Below, one piece after another: positions 11,672-22,046 of a stretch of 64,000 nucleotides of DNA (its first letter is position 1; each line of letters begins with the position of its first letter). The stretch lies in assembly GCF_026914185.1 (NCBI RefSeq), contig NC_070565.1, positions 7,254,001 through 7,318,000 on the forward strand, given 5' to 3'. The DNA comes from Puccinia triticina. Taxonomy: Eukaryota > Basidiomycota > Pucciniomycetes > Pucciniales > Pucciniaceae. A program made the translations under genes and the position numbers. The notes beneath the pieces were generated by a model. It saw only the letters and a list, made by a program, of their open reading frames with translations. It was not told the origin of the DNA and did no database searches.

Positions 11672-11942
11672 CCATGAGAGAGAGAAACCAGAGAAAATGC
11701 AATCCACGAAAGAACAACCAGAAAAGCCGCAATCCACGAGAGAGAAATTCCGCAAGGTACCTGGTCCGCCCCAGAAGGATTTTCCGCACAAAATCCCCGT
11801 ACCCCGCACCTAGAAATACAGATAGACAACAAGCCAGTGAAACGCATAACAAAAATGAAACCGAACTCTATAAGATAACGAACATTCTGGGGTGGCTATG
11901 TAACCTGGCTGTAGACCAGATAGCGCACCCCCTCACCAATAA

Positions 11943-13525
11943 TCACTTGTGGCTTTTGCCTGCCACGGCTTTCCCCGCCCCAGCCTTTTTAGCGCTGTCC
12001 CCAGCGGTCCGCAAACGCCAACTCCGTCGCAACGGCGGAGGTGCCTGATCCGCACCGTCCTCCTCCGACGCAGCTTCCGAACCAGAATCTTCGTCGCTAG
12101 CCGCCGCGCCCGTGCCCTCTGCACCCTCTGAGCTCGCTGAAGAAAAGGCGTCCTCAGGGACCCGAACCTCCTCCTCAGAGTCATCCGATTCCGCGGTCTG
12201 ATCGAAACCCGTAGAACCCCGTGCGTAAAACCGCTTGACATGAGTCCCCGCCGCCCGCCGCTTCAGAAGCGTCCCATCCAGTTCCTCCAGCTGATAACTT
12301 CCACCAGGGAATTGTGACACAACGCGATAAGGACCATTCCATCGGTTAGCAAACAACTTGCCCCACTGAGACTCGAGGCTACAATTGTAAAGAAGAACCA
12401 ATTCCCCCTTGCGGAGAGAATCCCGCAAGCAATGAGAACACCGACGGTCCCAGTATCGGACCGCCTTAGCACAACTCTCCTTAAGGCGCGCCGCCGCCTT
12501 TGCGATAACTGAATCCCGCCGCAACAACTGCTAACTTTCCACCAATCCACCGCCAGATACGTGAACATCTCTATATCTACTGGCAAGACTGGCTGGCACC
12601 CAAACAACATCTTGTACGGCGAATACCCCATTGTCCGCTTAGTGGAAATCCGATCTGCAAACAAAACAGCGGGCAGATACTGCTGCCACTTCTTACCGTC
12701 CTCGCCACACAATTTCACCAGAGCGCTCTTGATTGGCTGATGGCCACGCTCAACCATTCCCGCACCTTCAGGGTAGTACTCTGTTACTTCGCCGAACTTA
12801 GCACCGCACGACTCCACCAATTTCCGCAAGCCGCCACGAAATTCTGCACCGCCGTCCACCGTGATGAGTCGCACACTCCCAAACCGCGCAAAACAGTCCT
12901 CTTCCAAAAACTGTTTGACTTTTGCCGCCGTAAGATTCACCAGAGGCCGCGCCTCCACCCAACCGGAAAGATCATCTCGCGCCACGATCAGGTACTTGAA
13001 CTTCCCTGCCTTGATGTGCACCGCATCCATTGATATCCTACTGAAAAGCGTGTCCGTTTCCGTAGGTTTCCCGACTTCTTTAGGCAGACGCTGACTACGC
13101 CTCTGGCATTGCTTGCAACTCCGCACCCATCGCCGCACACTCCTTGTAACACCCGGCCACCAAAACCGCGACTGCACTCGCCGTCTAGTTTCCGCTTTGC
13201 CTCGATGACCCAGCTCCTTGTGCAAACTCCGCAGGACAGCTTCCTGATTGATGCGCCGCATCACTACCACCAAGTGCACCGGCGCGCTCCGACGCCATAG
13301 TTGACCCTCATCCACAAAGAAGTTCGCCGCTTTACGCTTGATCCAGCAATGAACTGTTGGACCAATTCCCGCAGGATAACAAAGAGTCGTCAGGAACACC
13401 ACCAAGTACTCATACCTCGGCGTCTGAGTCACTGGCAAGCCTCCACCCTCCTCCGCGACCGTGTCCTTCGCCATTCGCACATTGAGAATCCGCCGCTCCA
13501 CGTCCAGCTGTTCCGCCAGCGCCAC
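11943..13525 (-). pseudogene. Gypsy-1 integrase and C-terminal tail
   Basis: Minus-strand Ty3/gypsy integrase. The zinc domain reads HKELGHRGKAETRRR...CKQCQ (HHCC). The core shows the first Asp in SMDAVHIKAG, the second in TVDGGAEFRGG, and Glu in EGAGMVERGHQPIK. YLIVARDDLSGWVEARPL is typical of the fungal family. The first part is 13525-12533; a frameshift near 12530 moves it into the frame of 12527-11943, which carries the integrase C-terminal fold (GPYRVVSQFPGGSYQLEELDG) and an acidic Ser/Glu/Ala tail. No chromodomain is evident. An in-frame TGA (ATTGAG context) at 13526 separates it from RNase H. Confidence 0.9.
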
Positions 13526-13904
13526 TCAATCCTCATCGTCACCCAGGGGAATGCGGGAAAGCGCGTCTGGCATTGTGAACGCCTTTCCCGGCACGTGCAC
13601 CACTTCGAAAGAAAACAACTGCAAGAATGCCACCCACCTTGTCATTGGGGCATTAGGCAGCGACGGACAATTGATCATCCGCATTGACCAGTAATTCGAA
13701 ATAGATGCCCCACAGTATGTGTTGCAATCTCCGCACGATTTTTGCCACTCCGCACAGCTCCAACTTTGGCTGGGAATACCGCGATTCCACATCTGTAAAC
13801 GTCACGGATTCTTACAGCACGGGCCAATCCTTCCCATCCTCTTCCTGGGTGAGTACTCCGCCCGCACCAAACTCACTTGAGTCCACTGCCAAACGAATCC
13901 CGCC
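13526..13904 (-). pseudogene. Gypsy-1 RNase H
   Basis: Minus-strand RNase H remnant downstream of RT. LAVDSSEFGAGGVLTQEED (catalytic Asp region) is followed by a TAA at 13812, then an FTDVESRYSQPKLELCGV block typical of the Ty3/gypsy RNase H. A frameshift near 13685 precedes APMTRWVAFLQLFSF and the HVPGKAFTMPDALSRIP block that closes the domain. The upstream half (RT) is separated by a 410-bp MITE; removing it with one CCGCC copy gives a continuous frame. No active enzyme could be made from this copy. Confidence 0.88.
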
Positions 13905-14314
13905 GTCAACAAAGGATAGTTACTTTATCAGTTACTATCAGTTACTTTTCTTCTTTGGTCTTTAATTTAAAATTAGGAGCAAAAAAATACATTCTGTCAG
14001 CTAGATCAAAAAGTCAGAGCTCTCCTCTAAAAATTGGTGAAATAATTTTTGATTTTGGTCAAAAGACTGATTGCATATCTCTGATTCCATGTATGATTTT
14101 TATTCAATTTAGTTACTTTACCAGTAACTAAAAATTGGACATGGAATCAGGGATATCTAGTCAATCTTTTGACAAAAATGGAAAATTATTTCACCAATTT
14201 TGAGAGTAACGCTCTGACTATTTTACCTAGCTGACATAATTTATCATTTGGTTTCTAATTTGAAATTGAAGACAAAAGAAGAGCATTAAATGAAAAAGTA
14301 ACTACCCTTTGTTG
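13905..14314. mobile_element. MITE with near full-length inverted repeat
   Basis: 410-bp AT-rich insert with terminal inverted repeats CAACAAAGGRTAGTTACTTT and 5-bp duplications CCGCC (13900-13904, 14315-14319). Internal stretches are also inverted (CATGGAATCAG / CTGATTCCATG; CCAATTTT / AAAATTGG), so most of it folds into one hairpin. Its base composition differs sharply from the GC-rich host element. Removal restores the gypsy-1 RT-RNase H frame. Confidence 0.8.
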
Positions 14315-14319
14315 CCGCC

Positions 14320-16239
14320 ATTATCGTAATCAAGTTCTTTTAACAAGATCTTTTGGCCTACTATGTCCTTCAGCATTGCAAACGCCTCATCACACTCTTG
14401 GGTCCAGTTCCACTCCGCATTCTTGCGTGTCAATCTCCGCATCGGACTCGCAATTTCCGCAAACCTTTCGATAAACATGCGCACAAAACTACATAACCCG
14501 AGGAACTGCAGGATATGAGACGCCGTGCGTGGTTTCGGCCAATCCAGTATCTTGTTTTGCTTAGGTTCCGCGAACCGCCGTCTGTCTTTAGACACCTCGT
14601 GCCCTAGGACCTCCAGCGCCGGTACACAAACCGCAAACTTCTTTCCTGACACCGTAAGGCCCGCTTCCTTGATCCAAAACAAAACCCGCTCCAGCGCCAC
14701 TGCATACTCCCATATAAACCGACAAATATTAGGATTTTCCGCCAACGCCGCTCCGCCGTGGTCACTCCTCGGTCCTTTCACGGCCGCATCATCAATAAAT
14801 ATTTGCGCCGTGTGAGGTAACTTGTCCTGAAGGATCCAGGACATCTGCGCCTGATACACCGCCACCAAATTGGTAGCCCCCTGCGGAAGCCGAGTAAGCT
14901 GCAAGCGCCCCAATTGCGTCTTGAACGCCGTCAGCGGCCTTGACTTTGCGTGCAATTCCCGCTGGTCGTATCCGCCCATTACGTCCACCAGACCATAGCA
15001 AACCCGCCCCGCCATAGTGTCAATGAATTCCTCTATGCGTGGCGGTAATCCAGCGTCCCGTATAGTGACCGAATTAAGCCGTTGCAAGTCGTGCACAATC
15101 CGCAGACTCTTCTTGTCCTGCTTAATTACCGCAAAGATTGGACTAGAGTAACTGGAGCATGATTGCTCATACAACCCTGTCCGCAACTGTTCCCGCACCA
15201 GTCCCGTCATCTCTCCCCGAATCGCCGCTGGTATAGGGATGGGCCGTATCTGCCATGGCTCATGCGGAACCGTGGGTATTTGATAAGGATCCCCAATACT
15301 CCGCTTGAGTAAGCCCCGATCTTCCGGTCCGAATGAAAACGCCTTCTCCCGCAACGTGATGGCTTCTGCCAATAAGTGGAACTCCTCCTCGTGGAGCCAT
15401 CCCGGTGGCCCAAAGTTGAAACTGGCCATCCGTTCCGCCGTGATCCGCATCGTCGGCTCGAACCTTGGCGGAACCCGGTGCAGAGGTGTCTGGAACGGAT
15501 CCCGGCTCCACTTGATCTCCCTCAATGGCGGGTTGAGCTCCTGCGGCATCGCCACATTCCGCGGCCGCACCTTCTTCGCCACCGGTTTATACCTCCCACC
15601 GTTGACCCGGCCCATTCTTGCTTCACCGTCGTCGCCGATTGTCCTAGCCACAATCAAACCCCTGCGCAGACGTCTCATTTCGCTCACGACCGTGGCACAA
15701 TGGTAGGGTTTTGTAGAAAGCCGACTCGGAGGTGCATACTTAGGAGGACTTACTTGTACACTGCTCGCCTCCACCGCGCAGTTCCCGGTTTCCGCACCAA
15801 TTTTTCCGCCCTTGTCCATTCCCGCTTTCCGCTTGTCAATCGTCCCTGTCGCAGAGTAACGGCTCACCACAGTGGCGCTGTGGTAGTGCTTTGATCCTTC
15901 CACACTCAGAGATGCACACGATGGAAAGCTCACTTTGGTATTGGACTGCCCCGCCGTACCTTTGCCAATACCCTCCCGCTTCTTTAATGTTGACCGTCCC
16001 GGCTGAGTCAAAGCTTCCTCCGCCCGGATAGCTCGGCTGACAACTAAAAATCCTCCGCGGGAGGCTCCGCACAGTGATGCGGTGCCCCTTCTCCCACCTC
16101 CGTCACCCAATCTCCGCTTTGAGGCTGGCAGATGATTGTCTCGTACTGCTTCCCGTGAGTCCCTTCCACCCGCATCACTTCCTCTTGCCTTGCGGGACAG
16201 AAACGCAGTTGCGCTCAAAAAGTAAACAGTGCTGGTCAA
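14320..16239 (-). pseudogene. Gypsy-1 pol N-terminal linker and reverse transcriptase
   Basis: Minus-strand frame overlapping the gag-protease stop by four bases (TTGA; gypsy-2 has ATGA at the same place). The first ~200 residues are a linker with repeats ending SATVVS and CATVVS. RT follows: IVHDLQRLNSVTI, YGLVDVMGGYDQRELH (catalytic Asp), RLPQGATN, QIFIDDAAVKGP (FIDD catalytic box), and the LGHEVS...FLGLCSFVRMFIERFAEI thumb region. There is no internal stop up to the MITE at 14319, making this the best preserved part of gypsy-1. The missing ATG at 16239 (TTG instead) could reflect mutation of a former start. Confidence 0.9.
15682..15933 (-). repeat. Two copies of the GTAAGT...GTGAGC motif in gypsy-1 pol
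   Basis: On the element strand, 15753-15682 reads GTAAGT...TATGCACCTCCGAG...GCCACGGTCGTGAGC, and 15933-15862 reads GTGAGC...TGTGCATCTCTGAG...GCCACTGTGGTGAGC. Each copy spans 72 bp. They encode the VS...ATVVS linker repeats and match the five ~80-bp copies in gypsy-2. Confidence 0.75.
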
Positions 16240-18002
16240 CCAAGGATGATCTCGTGAGACCTAGTTACCAAGAACAATAAATTCTTGACCACTTTTGCCA
16301 CCTCCACGGTCTCCGCCTCCGCTATCCCGTCCACTTCACAAGTAAACCCGCCCATCGTGCGGATTTTTATGTGAGTCTTCCACAACACCAAGTTAGCCTC
16401 CGACGCCAAATCCGCCGGGAGAATGTTGATCATGGACCCTGTCTCGATCATAGCCCATTTTGTGACGTTTCCTACCCTCATGCTCACGTATCCCAGTGGA
16501 CAGGACATGGCCGTAGATGGTAGAACGGGAATTGAATCCAGCAAGTGTCCAAACTCCGCACACTTAACCTCTGCAGTTTCTGCGTTAGTGGTGACAGCCA
16601 TCGCCACTGGCTTCCTTTCACCTGACGCCTCTTTCAACACGCTGATCATCTTGTCCGCCATCACCGGGGAAATTGCCGCCAGCTCCCTCAAGGTAAGGGC
16701 TACCGTGGTTTCCGCGCCCATTGCTTGTCGTGCAACTTCTGCCGCATTTTTCTTATTGCCCCCCGCCACCGGAGCTACCGGAAGCTGCTTGACCGGCTCC
16801 AGTCTAGCTCTAGGAGCGGGAACGGGATCCAAATCCATCTTCTCCAAACGCTCCCCTGTGAAGACTTCCCCCATTTGCACGCACTTCACACTGCTGGCCA
16901 CTGCCGGCGGCTTCCACACCATGCCCTTGACCATCCCAATATTCACTTTCCCTTCCACCTCTTTTCCTTTCACCAAAGGTTGTCCGGCCCGCACCACGTC
17001 CCTCGGGATTGGTCCATCCACTGGTGTGCGATCCGGCCAGAAGAAAGCGCGCCCCCACGAGGAGACTTTTCCCGCAGCTCAATCCGTTTCAAAGTACTCG
17101 CACTGATTCCGCATATGGCCAGTTTCCTTGCAGTAGTCACACACCGGAGGTCCTCGCCTCCACGGCGGCATCCCGCCCGCCTGCGGAGCACCATCTACCT
17201 GAGGAGCCGCTGGAACGGCTGCTGGTGCCACGGCCGCCTGTTGTTCCTTCGTTTGCTTGTGTGCCGCTTTCTGCATGAACAGCTTCAGTTCTTTCAGCGT
17301 ATCCGCCAGGTCACTCACGTCTTTGACCGTCACCGGCGCCTGCGAAGCCGGTTCCGCCCTCACGACCGCATCTCCTTGGCTGTCGTTCATGAGTTCCAAC
17401 ACTTCGAGTTCCGCCTTGACAGCAAACCGCAGCTCCTTCATGCTGGGCAACAGTTTTGGCCCACCAAGTCGTGGTTTGACCATCAGTCCCCAAAACACCT
17501 TCTCTGTGAAGGTCCGGTCAAATCCCTTCAAGAAAATCCGCTTTGTTGTACCCATATTGGCCGTCACGATCTCATTCCGCTCCAGATACCGCAGAACCTG
17601 GTCAAAACTGGTAATGTAGGACACGTACTCCGCTCTTGTCCGCACACCGCCCTTTTCCGCACGCTCCAAAGCCACTTTCTCCAAGTCACTCTCCCAATAC
17701 CTGGGTCCACGATCTTCCCACCTCTCAAGTATCACCTCCTTGAGCTTGGTCCAATCCTTACTCTCGAACCCCTTCATGTCCTCCACTTCCCGCAAGTCCT
17801 TGCCTTCCGGGAAAAAGTTGACCACCTGGTACGCTTTATATGCATCCGTCAGACCTTCTTGCAGAGCCGCTCTTTTGAACCGGTCGATAAAACGCTCCAC
17901 CTCCGCCTCTGAAAACTTAAGGTGCGGATAATCCCTAGGCCGCATCTTTGCTCCGCTCGGCGCAGGAGCCGCAGGTCGTTGTCCACCTAGCGCTTCTTCC
18001 AT
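16236..18002 (-). pseudogene. Gypsy-1 gag-protease
   Basis: Minus-strand gag starting at ATG 18002: an N-terminal capsid-like helical region (RPRDYPHLKFSEAEVERFI; LKEVILERWEDRGPRYW), a zinc knuckle CDYCKETGHMRNQC (CX2CX4HX4C) near residue 292, then an in-frame TGA at 17079 (ATTGAG context), after which the same frame continues. The continuation holds Pro/Ala/Lys-rich sequence, a conserved TVALTLRELAAISPVMADK block and an aspartic-protease region (MIETGSMINILPADLA, D/E-T-G-S-like with Glu before Thr, so possibly impaired). Gypsy-2 gag-protease has the same order, including a VAEICSISPAVADG block. It ends at 16236, overlapping pol by four bases. Confidence 0.88.
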
Positions 18003-18400
18003 GGTCTTGTCTTCTGTCTCTTCTGGTCAAACTCCGTAAGTTCCGCTCGTTGTTCCTCCCGCTGGCACCGCTGGTCAATCGTTTAGGGTGCTCCGCTGAT
18101 ACAACTGTTGCCTCCTCGCCGCGATTGACTGATTAGGTGAAAACTGGCTCCGCACCGACGAAAAAGATGTCTGTCCTAGTCTTGGTCCTCCCGCTAATCC
18201 CAACCATGATTGTGTTTCGGCTGGTCTTGAAGAAGAGCCTTCTCCGTTTTCCGCAATTACTGTGTCTCCGCTGTCCGAGCCGCCTGATCCGATCTGAGCT
18301 TCTTCGTTGCCTGGAGTAAAGAATTCGCCTTCCAAAGGGTTCATTCAATGTTTCCTTGCAAGTCTAGTTCCCGAGTATCCGACAACAACACAAAGTTGGG

Positions 18401-18420
18401 TTCCCGGCCAGACCCCCACT
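18401..18420 (-). other. Gypsy-1 candidate primer-binding site
   Basis: Two bases inside the 5' LTR the element strand reads TGGGGGTCTGGCCGGGAA. Its complement ends in CCA and has a tRNA-Gly-like CCCGGCC arm. The position is right, but the tRNA assignment is uncertain. Confidence 0.4.
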
Positions 18421-19312
18421 TGTGAGAATGAAAGCTGGTTTGCTGGTGAAGAATGTCCGCTAACCGCCTCCTTCAAGAATATTGATGTCCGGGCTGTGTG
18501 ATTGTTGGTAACTCTGCTCCGCACTGCTACTTTCCGCTAGCCTTCAGCGCTCCTCTACTGAGCCTGATCTATAGCGTAATAATCCGCAAGTGAATAAAGC
18601 TTTGCACATTGTAAGCACAAAAATCAGTAAGTAAATCTCGAATAAGGATAAGAACACAGATAATCCTCTCAATAACTCTTGTACATCCGTAGTTGTAAGT
18701 ACAATGATGATGAGTGAAAATCCGTAATAATTCGATAGGATAAAGATAATAGGATTCCGAGAGTCCCCCTTTTGTCCTCCCCTCTCCGCACGTCGCCGTT
18801 CCCACCCGATCCCGCACGTCTGACACTTTCCCGCACTAGTCCGCCTACTCCGCCCGCTATCCCGCTTGTCACTTTCCCAGACTCCGCTCCTCTCCAACGC
18901 TTGCCCTCCTACCGTCCTCTGTCTAGCCCCCGTCAGTCGTTCTCTCGCCACCGCCTTCACCCCGGTTCCACCCGCTGATGGAACCCGCTCGGGCTGTTAT
19001 GGCTCACCCGCTGACGCGCCGCTGCTACCAGTCCACGTGTGTAGTCCCGCCGCAGTCCAGCCCTGTCTTTTTCCGCTCCGATCCAAATACCCGATCCGAA
19101 ATCTGCAATCCGCAATCTGCAATCCGCAATCCGCAATCCGTGCATTCCAATCCGCGCGTGACTTTTTGTAAGCTTTCCTAGCGTGCTTTCCTGACCTCAT
19201 CCTCAGTGCTTATGTCACCGGAATGCACCCTGCCTGAGCGGCTTTGTGCATTCCCCGCCCGCGCCATCCCCGCGTGGACATTCTACCGCGCTCGCCTATA
19301 TAAATCACCACA
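18421..19312 (-). repeat. Gypsy-1 5' LTR
   Basis: 892-bp partner of 1403-2287, same TGTGAG...CACCACA ends, followed by GCGT (19313-19316). It differs from the left copy by scattered substitutions and by extra AATCCGCAATC-type tandem units near 19100-19135. The antisense TATATAAA at 19297-19304 points outward into the right flank. Confidence 0.92.
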
Positions 19313-19316
19313 GCGT

Positions 19317-20930
19317 CAGCATCAATGTGCCTCAGGATCAGCTCTGCTGCGTGTGGCAGTGCATCTCCAGAACCACAGTCTTTTTCCTTTGTGTTGTTTG
19401 TTTGTTTGTTTTTCTGTTGTCATTTCATTACCCCTTTTTGAATTTTTTTCTCACCTGCATGCGTTGGAGAGGTTTGGTATGTGGAGGTTTGATTCTTTTA
19501 TTTGGGGTTTCCCTGTTTTGTCTCTTTTCTTTTTGTTGTGTTTCATTGTGTTGTAGCGCGCGCCTAGGCACACTGGGGTCATGATGGCCTGTCACGGATT
19601 GTTGACATCCCAGAAGCTCAAGATCTTTGAAACTTAGGTGGAGGGGATGGCACGGGACTTTGTCTGCACTCTTGTCATCTCACATCATCTGTCACCCTTG
19701 AGAATCAGAATCTTAATTTTTTCTTTTCCAATCTTTATCTGCTCTGAGTTTCAAACTCTCAGCCCACGTCACCCAAGTCCTTTTTGCAAGAATCCGTTTA
19801 GATCACATCCTCTGGACCCTTTTTGCTGGACCTCCTCATCAGATTTCATCAAAATAAACCACCGCCAACGGGAATCTAACCCCCGTTGTCTCTCAATAAA
19901 TCCCCCTATCCAAATTCTTCTATCACCTGATTCCTCAAATCTCAGCAGAACACGGCAAGGGCAGCGCTGACAGCGCAACATCCCTTCTAGTAACTGCTGA
20001 CGGCCCAGCATTAACCAGAGTTCCACAGCGGTGCTGGTGCTTTGCTACTGCTTTAAGTAGCAGTCTACCGCTAGCCCTATTGCTAATTGTTATTTGAAAA
20101 ATTGGTGCCCCATTTTCTACAACAAAGCACAGCTTTTTGTATCAAAGCGTAGCTCTTGCAGTGTTGCCTGGAGGGAATTTTGCGCTATTTCAACCCAGTG
20201 GGCTGAGAGAATTTCAAAATGGCAATTTTCTACTTATTGTAGCAGCACCATTTCTCCCTGGGTGATCAGGTACTATGGAGAAAAAAGACACAATCATGGA
20301 GAATCATGCTACATATTTTTTTTTAATTTTTTTGGGGCCTTGAGGGGCACTCAACTTCCTTTTTTATGACACCATTGGGTGTGCTTGATCCTGTATTACA
20401 CATCTTGCACTGTGCGCAATCCAAAACTAATGATATGACAAAGGATATTGAAAATCAAGGAGAAGGGTACAGGGTAGATGAGGATAGTACATACATGAAG
20501 ACAGCTTAGTTGGTCCCAGAAATGGAAACTAGAAGGAAAAGCATCCAGAGACCAGTGTGTGAGGTTGATTATGAAAAACTGCCCACCAAAAGTTGAAATG
20601 CTCTCAGGCCACAGGGTCAACATAGCACATATTTAGGGCCCTTTTGGTCACGCAGGGGTCAAAATCTCAATCTTGCAAGATCAGAATCTGCACATGGGCA
20701 GATTCTGATCTTGGCCAATGACAATTGGGCAGCCAAACATGCCCGGAATCTGGATCTGTGACATCAAGATCCTGATCCAGGACCGTTTGGCTGCCTAGAA
20801 TCTTGGGTCAACCCTGCCACCCCACGCTACCTCACCAGCATCCAAGCAAGAACAATACCTATGTATTTACTGGTACATATGCAGGTATTGTCCTTGCCGC
20901 CTCAAATTAGATTTGAGCCCTCTTGATGAT
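19317..20930. other. Non-coding stretch right of gypsy-1
   Basis: No supported gene. A T-rich part (19376-19560) lies downstream of the outward LTR TATA box. Near 20030-20260 GCTAC/GTAGC motifs recur, with a GGTGCTGGTGCTTTGCTAC start and a GTAGCAGCACC end that look like inverted ends of a small element. At 20636-20750 a GGGCCCTTTTGG...CAGCCAAACATGCCC segment shares its CAGCCAAACATGCCC end with 38355-38370, suggesting remnants of one MITE family. Confidence 0.4.
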
Positions 20931-21059
20931 CAATCAGACCGGTTATCAAGAGGTTTGATCCTTATCAATGACCAGTCAGACTGGTCATTGAGTAACTGGT
21001 TGATTCCTCTCAATGACCGGTTTGATTGGTAATTGGGAGGTTTGATTCCTCTTGATGAC
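20930..21059. repeat. Satellite, left part
   Basis: Degenerate ~40-bp units of the type ATGACCAGTCAGACTGGTCA plus TTGAGAGGTTTGATTCCTCT. The array continues at 37611, on the other side of gypsy-3, which inserted within a unit. Confidence 0.85.
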
Positions 21060-21064
21060 CTCTG

Positions 21065-21164
21065 TGTGAAGCCCCCATCAACACTGGGACTTCACACGAG
21101 GTGTTACGGGATCACCTAACCCTAAACCCCCCACGAACTCAAGTACTTGGACTCAATCCTGCGC
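21065..21164 (+). repeat. Gypsy-3 5' LTR, first 100 bp
   Basis: Starts TGTGAAGCCCCC, ends AATCCTGCGC, and matches 37287-37386. It contains CCTAACCCTAAACCC, which is telomere-like only by chance since it lies in both LTRs. Confidence 0.9.
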
Positions 21165-21752
21165 GAGCTTAACAAAGCCTCCCAGTGAGGCAGACCCGCA
21201 GGGTCTCTGTCTCACAGAGAGGCTTAGCTGCAAAAACCTGTATCTGGCCTGAGAGCCCCAGGAATATCAGCCTGTATCAGGCTTTTTTTCACTTTTTCCT
21301 TTTTTGTAACTCAACCGTCAGCCCGCTGAGGCTGCCCCTCAGGACTTAAGAAGTGCTTGGGAGTGCGCTTCTTCTGATGCAATTTAGGCCTTGTAGCTGC
21401 CAATATAAGGCCTGATCCTTGCGTTTGAAGTTTTCAAACACCGAGAAAAGCGGACCATATTGAGAGAACTTTTTTTTGTAAATACATGTGGCTTTGTATC
21501 AAAATCTGTTTCAATCTATTGAAAGGCAGTTGAATACTGCATTCTTGCTTACATCAGCAGGAATGCGTCTCAAAAAGAGGCCCTTTTCAAACTGCTCTCC
21601 AGGCCATGAACCAAGTGCTATCAGCCTGTGACTGCCGCCAAATTAAAGAGGAGAAGCAGGCCTTTCTTTGATATCCGGGGCGGGACTCATTTCTTTTGGG
21701 AAGTGGGGTTTTTGGGGGCACAAAGTTGGACACCTGCAAAAACCAAGAGCTG

Positions 21753-21886
21753 CACCACAACCTACTGTATACACCCTACTACGTAGGGACCGTGAGGTCC
21801 CGCCGGAGCCCATGTAGTAGCCACCGGCGTGCCTCAGCAAATCTTGCGCGAGGGTGCTACACTCTCCCCCCATTTACATACAATTT
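21753..21886. repeat. KDZ inverted arm, left
   Basis: 134 bp from CACCACAACCTACTG to CATTTACATACAATTT. It is the near-perfect reverse complement of 33506-33639. It contains CTCCCCCCATTTACAT, the complement of a purine tract followed by a TGTAGCACCC start. Confidence 0.9.
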
Positions 21887-22046
21887 ACAAGTCCCTCGGG
21901 CTTTGCGACCTTCACCGGTGTTTCCCGTGCAGGGACACCACTAAAACCCGTGAAAGCTCAGCTCTGGGTGTGTGCTACGAACAAAGTCGTAAACACCGTA
22001 CTTATCTTTACTAGCCTTGGTCGTAATCAACTCAAGGCAAAGCAAA

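Larger units (their letters stand above)
2407..11813 (+). pseudogene. Antisense spliced gene in gypsy-1, split by copia-1
   Basis: A plus-strand reading frame runs opposite to gypsy-1 gag-pol. Exon 1 is 2407-3010. An intron at 3011-3075 has GTAAGT, a GCTAAC branch site and a CCAG acceptor. Exon 2 is 3076-3189 and, after removal of copia-1 and one CCATG copy, 11677-11813, ending in TAG. The parts add up to exactly 285 codons. Three in-frame TGA codons (2431, 2581, 2884) break it. The N-terminus has a cysteine cluster (C4, C6, C7, C14, C23, C26) followed by a basic, Ser/Arg-rich stretch, then Pro/Ala/Ser-rich low complexity and a Lys/Glu-rich tail. This suggests a zinc-binding nucleic-acid or regulatory protein, but no family is recognised. 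Antisense ORFs near 3' LTRs are known in some plant gypsy lineages; the one here is inferred from frame continuity and the intron. Confidence 0.6.
1403..19312 (-). mobile_element. Gypsy-1: Ty3/gypsy LTR retrotransposon, decayed
   Basis: Two direct LTRs (1403-2287 and 18421-19312) begin TGTGAG and end CACCACA on the plus strand and are flanked by the 4-bp duplication GCGT (1399-1402, 19313-19316). The coding strand is minus: gag-protease, then RT, RNase H, integrase, reading right to left. Copia-1 (3190-11671) and a 410-bp MITE (13905-14314) are nested within. Nonsense codons and frameshifts in gag, RNase H and integrase make it non-autonomous now. An antisense gene lies between pol and the 3' LTR. 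Gypsy-2 at 44-52 kb belongs to the same broad lineage, judged by shared protein order and linker motif. Confidence 0.93.

Noticed and set aside
21112..21130. Telomere-like CCTAACCCTAAACCC
   Set aside because: Fewer than three units, and present in both gypsy-3 LTRs (also ~37338), so it is LTR sequence.
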